From: Anarhynchus alexandrinus
Taxonomy: Eukaryota > Chordata > Aves > Charadriiformes > Charadriidae
Length of the DNA stretch: 64,000 nucleotides
Assembly: GCA_008711295.1 (NCBI GenBank)
Contig: VUYV01000294.1
Span: forward strand, 325,360 to 389,359
Direction: 5' to 3'
Shown here: positions 59,550-64,000 of the stretch, piece after piece
Layout: the number at the start of each line of letters is the position of its first letter
Numbering within the stretch: position 1 is the first letter of the stretch
Position numbers and translations under genes: made by a program
Notes under the pieces: model-generated
Database searches by the model: none
What the model was told of the DNA's origin: nothing
What the model saw: only the letters and a program-made list of their open reading frames with translations

Positions 59550-59627
59550 CAGGGCCAGATCTTCTGCTCATGAAGCCCCCTTGATTTTAACTGTTTGCTG
59601 GGTTATCACTTAGACGAAGATCCAGGC
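59550..59627. repeat. Ancient palindromic repeat trace
   Basis: CAGGGCCAGATCTTCTGCTC, CCCTTGATTTTAACTG and ACGAAGATCCAGGC follow the 'GGCCAGATCTTCTGCTGG...TTGATTTCAATGG...GAAGATCTGGCCC' pattern, with complementary ends. Strongly diverged. Confidence 0.45.
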
Positions 59628-62114
59628 ATAATGCGGATACCAAATACAGAGTCTGACAGCTGGAAGGGAATGACTACGTCCTAGTAAACAGATAATAGGC
59701 TCTTCCTCAGACTTTCAAGGGTATTTTTCCTGGAAACCATTTTCTTATGTATCTTTACTCCAGCTAGTGAAAGATGAACACACTTCACTCAGTATTTCAA
59801 ACCACTTGAATAGCATATGTTTGAGAGTTCAGCATAAACCTTCTTGGGCCCAAAGTTTGCACATGAAAGGCTGGAAAAAGCAGCAGAGAAAAACACCAAG
59901 GAAAGGTTAGCACAAGAAATAGAGCAGAGAGAAAAATCCAGATGAAAAAATACATTCAGTCTATACAGTATTATACCCACAAAGGATGTTATATGCTAGG
60001 AGCTAGAAGCCCTGTAAGTGCCAAAATCCAGGTTATTCATGCGGCAGTAACTGGTTCCCCTGAACATGGTCGTTGTGACACAGCCAGTTTTTTCCACAGG
60101 ACATCCCAGATCATTCTTCCCTGGTCCCCATCCAAGCCTGAATTTTTCTGCCTGTCTCCCACAGCCTGTCCTTGTTCTGCCTCTTTCTGTGCTGCTGCCT
60201 CCACAGCTGAGTTTCTTGTCCTCTTGGACTTGGTCTTTCTTGAATTTTGAACCTCTGCTTACCACCCTGACATTCCTGCCCCACCAACAGCCTCAATTGC
60301 TTTCCCTTCTCACATGCTCTTAGTCTCACTTTGTTTTCCCCTTTCTTCCAGTTCCTTTCATGCTATCAGCCTCCTCTTCCCTGCTGGCTTTCAGTAGCAT
60401 TTCAAGTCCCAGATCTCCTGCCTGTCCTCACTTCCCTCTTTGTCTTCCCCTGCCAGGCTTTCTTGTGCCTATCTGCTCCCTTTGCTGTCTTCTCCACCAC
60501 ACTCAGCTCCCAGCATTCCCTCTGCATTTGAAATCCGGTTGCATAGCTCCTCCCTGCCTCCTAGACACCAGCAGAATTGAAGCCACCAAGACTGCAGGAA
60601 AGACAGACAGCTTTTTCACCTCCTCCCTAGCACCATGGCAGGTCGTTAGGAAGGCTCACGGATGAGAAACACCCTCTTGCTTTTGGGAGAAGCGCCACAA
60701 TGATGCACTATTCAAGTGGACTCATCAAAGCATTTACCAGACTCTCACCACGATGAGTAAACTGAGATATCGTTTTGTTTTCCTTTTCTCCAAAACATAT
60801 AACACAGCTGAAAACAATGAGCTTTTCACGGGAACAACAGCAGGCTCTTCCTCAACCTCAGAGGGTTGAACTCATCTGTCTAAAAATGAGGAGTCTACTT
60901 TAAACAATTTTTCTAAACTATCTCTGCCATTAACCTCCAGGGTGCAATTCATTTCACTTCTATTAGGTACCTACTTTCAGATGGGTTGATTGAATACCCC
61001 CATCTTTCTCCAGAGAGGATGGAGGAAGCTCAGCTCAGACGTGGAATGAATGCCCAACAAACAGCCAGCATTAAAAATGAGGTGAGCTCCAGCTCCCCAT
61101 GGTTCCTCAGCCTCTCATTCAGGAAGAGGAAATCGGGAAAGTGCCTCAGTGAAATGACACACACAAAAAAAAAAAAAAAAATCTTGCTTTTTGTCTTTTT
61201 TCAAACACGGACAAAGAAAAAAATTGTTTTTCTCCTTATTTTGTCCTCAGAAATGGCTGAACCATTTCATATGACACTATCCCAAGAAAAGTCCAGTCTG
61301 AGTCACATGTGTGGCACCAAAAATGCCAGTGAGAACAGTTAGAGATTGGCAAAGTCATAAGCAACTGAATACAGGGTCTTATGATAGGAAGTGTTGAACA
61401 ACTTCCCAAGAGGTAATAGTCCCATCTATAGTCCCATCTATATCTCAAGTAGGGTACAAGGAGGCAACTGACCCTTGCCTTGATTTGCAATTATTCTTCA
61501 ATGCACAGTATGTGACCTCCATTTCTTTTCAGAGAGGAGAACATGGTGTGAAGATGGTTGTATCTTCCTTTAAATGATTGTCCCTTTTGAGGAGAGGAAA
61601 GAGAAGGGGGAGGGAGAGTCGCTAACAAGCTTGGAATTCAGTTACAAGGAAAAATGTGCCTGAAAAGCGACTTTCCAAAGCCAAGAGCTTCACAGGATTC
61701 AACAGTTCTTCCAGTGCTATAGGATATACAGATACATATCACTCACAGTAACATTCTGCAGGCTCCAGACTACACCACATTACCAGGCAGGCGTTCCGAC
61801 AATTAATGAGGGGGCTGTCAACTGTTTAAAACAGATCACAGCGACTCCTTCCAACACTGCCTGCAGAGGTGCACAGCACATCTGCGTACTTCGGCACAGG
61901 GAAGAGGGTGAGCTTTGTTTCTTGTATGAAACTAAAAGATAGGAAGACCAAGGAAATGACATTCCCCCTACTCCCTTCTGAGCTAAGTCAGTACAATAAG
62001 TAATGAAATGCAGTGCTGCAGGCTCACCCCTGCCTTCAGCTTCACTGAAGAGAAGTTCCAGCCTTAACCTCAATGTGCTTCAGTGGTGATGGGTTTACCA
62101 GATACTTGGCATTA
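59628..62114. other. Non-coding unique sequence
   Basis: No gene recognised. A17 at 61165-61181 after a short CA run. The perfect 12-bp tandem repeat TAGTCCCATCTA lies at 61417-61440. 60100-60540 is C/T-rich on the plus strand with uninformative frames. Confidence 0.55.
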
Positions 62115-64000
62115 CAATCATAAAATCATGGATTAGTTTCGGTTGGAAAAGACCTTTTAGAGGTCATCTAGTTCAACCTTCCCTGTAATGAACAGGGACA
62201 TCTTCAACTAGATCAGGTTGCTCAGAGCCCTGTCCAACCTGACCTTGATTGCTTCCAGGGATGGCACATCTACCACCTCTCTGGGCAACCTCTTCCAGTG
62301 TTTCACCATGTCAGTGTAAAACATATCTTCCTTGTATCTAGTCTAAATCTTCCATCTTCTAGTTTAAAGCCATTACTCCTCGTCCTATTGCAACAGACCC
62401 TACTAAAATGTTTGTCCTCATCTTTCCTGTAGGCCCCCTTTAAGTACTTAAAGGCCACAATAAGGTGTCCCCGCAGTCTTCTCTTCTCCAGGCTGAACAA
62501 CCCCAACTCTCTCAGCCTGTCCTCATAACAGAGGTGCTCCAGCCCTCTGACCATTTTTGTGGCCCTCCTCTGGACCCGCTCCAGCAGGTCCACGTCTTTC
62601 CTGTGCTGAGGGCTCCAGAGCTGGACACAGTACTGCAGGTGGGGTCTCACCAGAGCAGAGTAGAGGGGCAGAATCACCTCCCTCAACCTGCTGGCCAATG
62701 CTTCTTTTGATGCAGCCCAGGATATAGTTGGCCTTCTGGGCTGCAAGTGCACATTGCCAGCTCATGTCCAGCTTTTCATCAACCAGTACACCCAAGTCCT
62801 TCTTGGCAGGGCTACTCTCAATCCCTTCATCCCACAGTCTGTATGGATACCGGGGGTTGCCCTGACCCAGGTGCAGGACCCTGCACTTGGCCTTGTTGAA
62901 CCTCATGAGGTTCACATGGGCGCACTTCTCAAGCTTGTCCAGGTCCCTCTGGATGGCATCGTGTCTCCTCAGGCATGTCAACCACACCACTCAGCCTGGT
63001 GTCATCCACAAACTTGCTGAGGGTGCACTGGATCCCACTGTCTATGTCATTAATGAAGATACTGAAGAGTACTGGTCTCAATACAGATCCCTGAGGGACA
63101 CCACTTGTCACCAATCTCCATACGGACATTGAGCCATTCACCACTACCATCTGGATGTGACCATCCAACCAATTCCTCACCCACTGAACAGTCCACCCAT
63201 CAAATCCATATCTCTGCAATTTAGAGAGAAGGATGTTGTGGGGGGCCTTGTCAAATGCCTTACAGAAATCCAGATAGATGACATCCATAGCTCTTCCGTT
63301 GTCCACTGATATAGTCAGTCCATCATAGACGGCCACTAGGTTGGTCAGGCAGGACTTGCCCTTGCTGGAAGCCATGCTGGCTCCCTGTCCTCCATATGCC
63401 TTAGCATAGCTTCTAGGAGGATCTGTTACATGATCTTCCCAGGCACAGAGGTGAGGCTGACAGATAGGTAGTTCCCAGGGTCCTCCTTTCTACCCTTTTT
63501 AAAAATAGGTGCAATGTTTCCCTTTTTCCAGTCACCAGGGACTTCACTTGACTGCCATGATTTTCCAAGTATCATGGAGAGTGGCTTGGCAACTACATCA
63601 GCCAGTTCCCTGAGGACTCTGGGATGCATCTCGTCGGGTCCCATAGATTTCTGTATATTCAGGTTACTCAGGTGGTAACAAACCTGATCTTCTCTTACAG
63701 TGGGAGGAACACTGCTCCCCCAGTCCCTGCCTTGCAGTCCATCCACTCGAGGGGTGTGAGGAGAGAGGCTGCCAGTGAAGACTGAGGTAAAAAAGTTGTT
63801 GAGTACCTCAGCCTTCTCCTCATCCGTTGTTACCAGTTTGCCAGTCTTGCTTATCAGGGGGAATATGCTTTCTTCAACCTTCCTTTTCTGGCTGACATAC
63901 CTGCAGAAGCCCTTCTTATTATTACTTTGCAGCACTTTGTCCCATCGGTAACACAGGCACTGGCCAGGTGAAGTCATGGCAAACCTACTACTAGAGTCAA
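62115..64000 (-). mobile_element. CR1 LINE, long copy running off the window
   Basis: At least 1.8 kb of a minus-oriented CR1. The 3' terminus at 62115-62131 carries the end repeats AATCATAAAATCATGG, followed by GGTTGGAAAAGACCTTTTAG and GTCATCTAGTTCAACCTTCC. Reading leftward in element sense, the copy contains most of the reverse transcriptase coding region. It still shows NNKKGF and KRK codons typical of the segment before the RT domain at about 63920, so its 5' end lies near or beyond 64000. Nonsense and frameshift changes make it immobile. It differs in 3' tail sequence from the copy at 33533-34640, so the two represent different CR1 subfamilies. Confidence 0.97.
62303..63977 (-). pseudogene. 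CR1 ORF2 reverse transcriptase, frameshifted
   Basis: Four successive minus-strand blocks in shifting frames recover the polymerase. Block 1 (63977-63426) has [28 protein letters not shown] and [10 protein letters not shown], and then a stop where the family has a glutamate. Block 2 (63375-62929) has YLDFCKAFD (motif A, 63276-63250), TSGVPQGSV (motif B) and the catalytic box FVDD at 63012-63001, where most copies have FADD. Block 3 (about 62980-62700) has [26 protein letters not shown]. Block 4 (about 62700-62303) has [14 protein letters not shown] and [17 protein letters not shown]. The family enzyme performs target-primed reverse transcription. This copy has at least one stop and three frame breaks. 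Confidence 0.95.

Noticed and set aside
1..64000. tRNA, rRNA, CRISPR array, bacterial operon or phage content
   Set aside because: No cloverleaf-like tRNA sequence, rRNA motif, regular direct-repeat array or prokaryotic gene organisation was seen. The CR1 elements and composition indicate vertebrate nuclear DNA.
1..64000. Endogenous retrovirus or LTR element
   Set aside because: No paired long terminal repeats, primer-binding site or gag/pol/env-like frames noticed. The only reverse transcriptase is of CR1 (non-LTR) type.

Overview
This is vertebrate nuclear DNA, almost certainly from a bird. The repeats are CR1 non-LTR retrotransposons with avian-type 3' ends (TAGAATCATAGAATTGTCTAGG-like termini) and coding remnants of the CR1 reverse transcriptase. 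There are no SINEs, no tRNA or rRNA genes, no operon-like gene packing and few repeats overall. The window reads as non-coding DNA, either a gene desert or a very large intron. I see no complete protein-coding gene and none of the longer open frames resembles a known protein, except those inside CR1.

Layout. 1-7.1 kb: unique sequence with a candidate conserved element near 1 kb and purine or A-rich tracts near 2.6-3.0 kb. 7.1-12 kb: a CR1 tail and faint ancient repeats. 12.4-12.8 kb: a small CpG-rich island. 13.4-14.0 kb and 17.6-18.0 kb: two AT-rich blocks with clustered transcription-factor-like sites; the second holds a 14-bp palindrome of two abutting AP-1/NF-E2 sites. 21.2-21.7 kb: a purine-rich tract followed by a homeodomain-type AT-rich block. 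23.67 kb: a poly-A run with one undetermined base. 28.5-29.9 kb: the most GC- and CpG-rich part of the window, followed by purine-rich and alternating CG/TG sequence; it is the best promoter candidate. 31.2, 33.5-34.6 and 62.1-64.0 kb: three clear CR1 copies. The last is the largest, runs off the window end and carries a frameshifted reverse transcriptase. 46.4-46.5 kb: a possible signal-peptide exon with an acceptor-like tract, a short hydrophobic reading frame and a phase-1 donor. 56-60 kb: more ancient repeat traces and a 195-bp polypyrimidine tract.

How parts relate. The only recognisable proteins belong to selfish elements and are broken. The remaining signal is regulatory in character (candidate conserved elements, CpG islands, one candidate exon) and rests on motif clustering seen by eye, without alignment. 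I found no previously undescribed molecular system. The leads most worth testing are the candidate signal exon, the CpG island at 28.5-29.1 kb and the AP-1 palindrome block.
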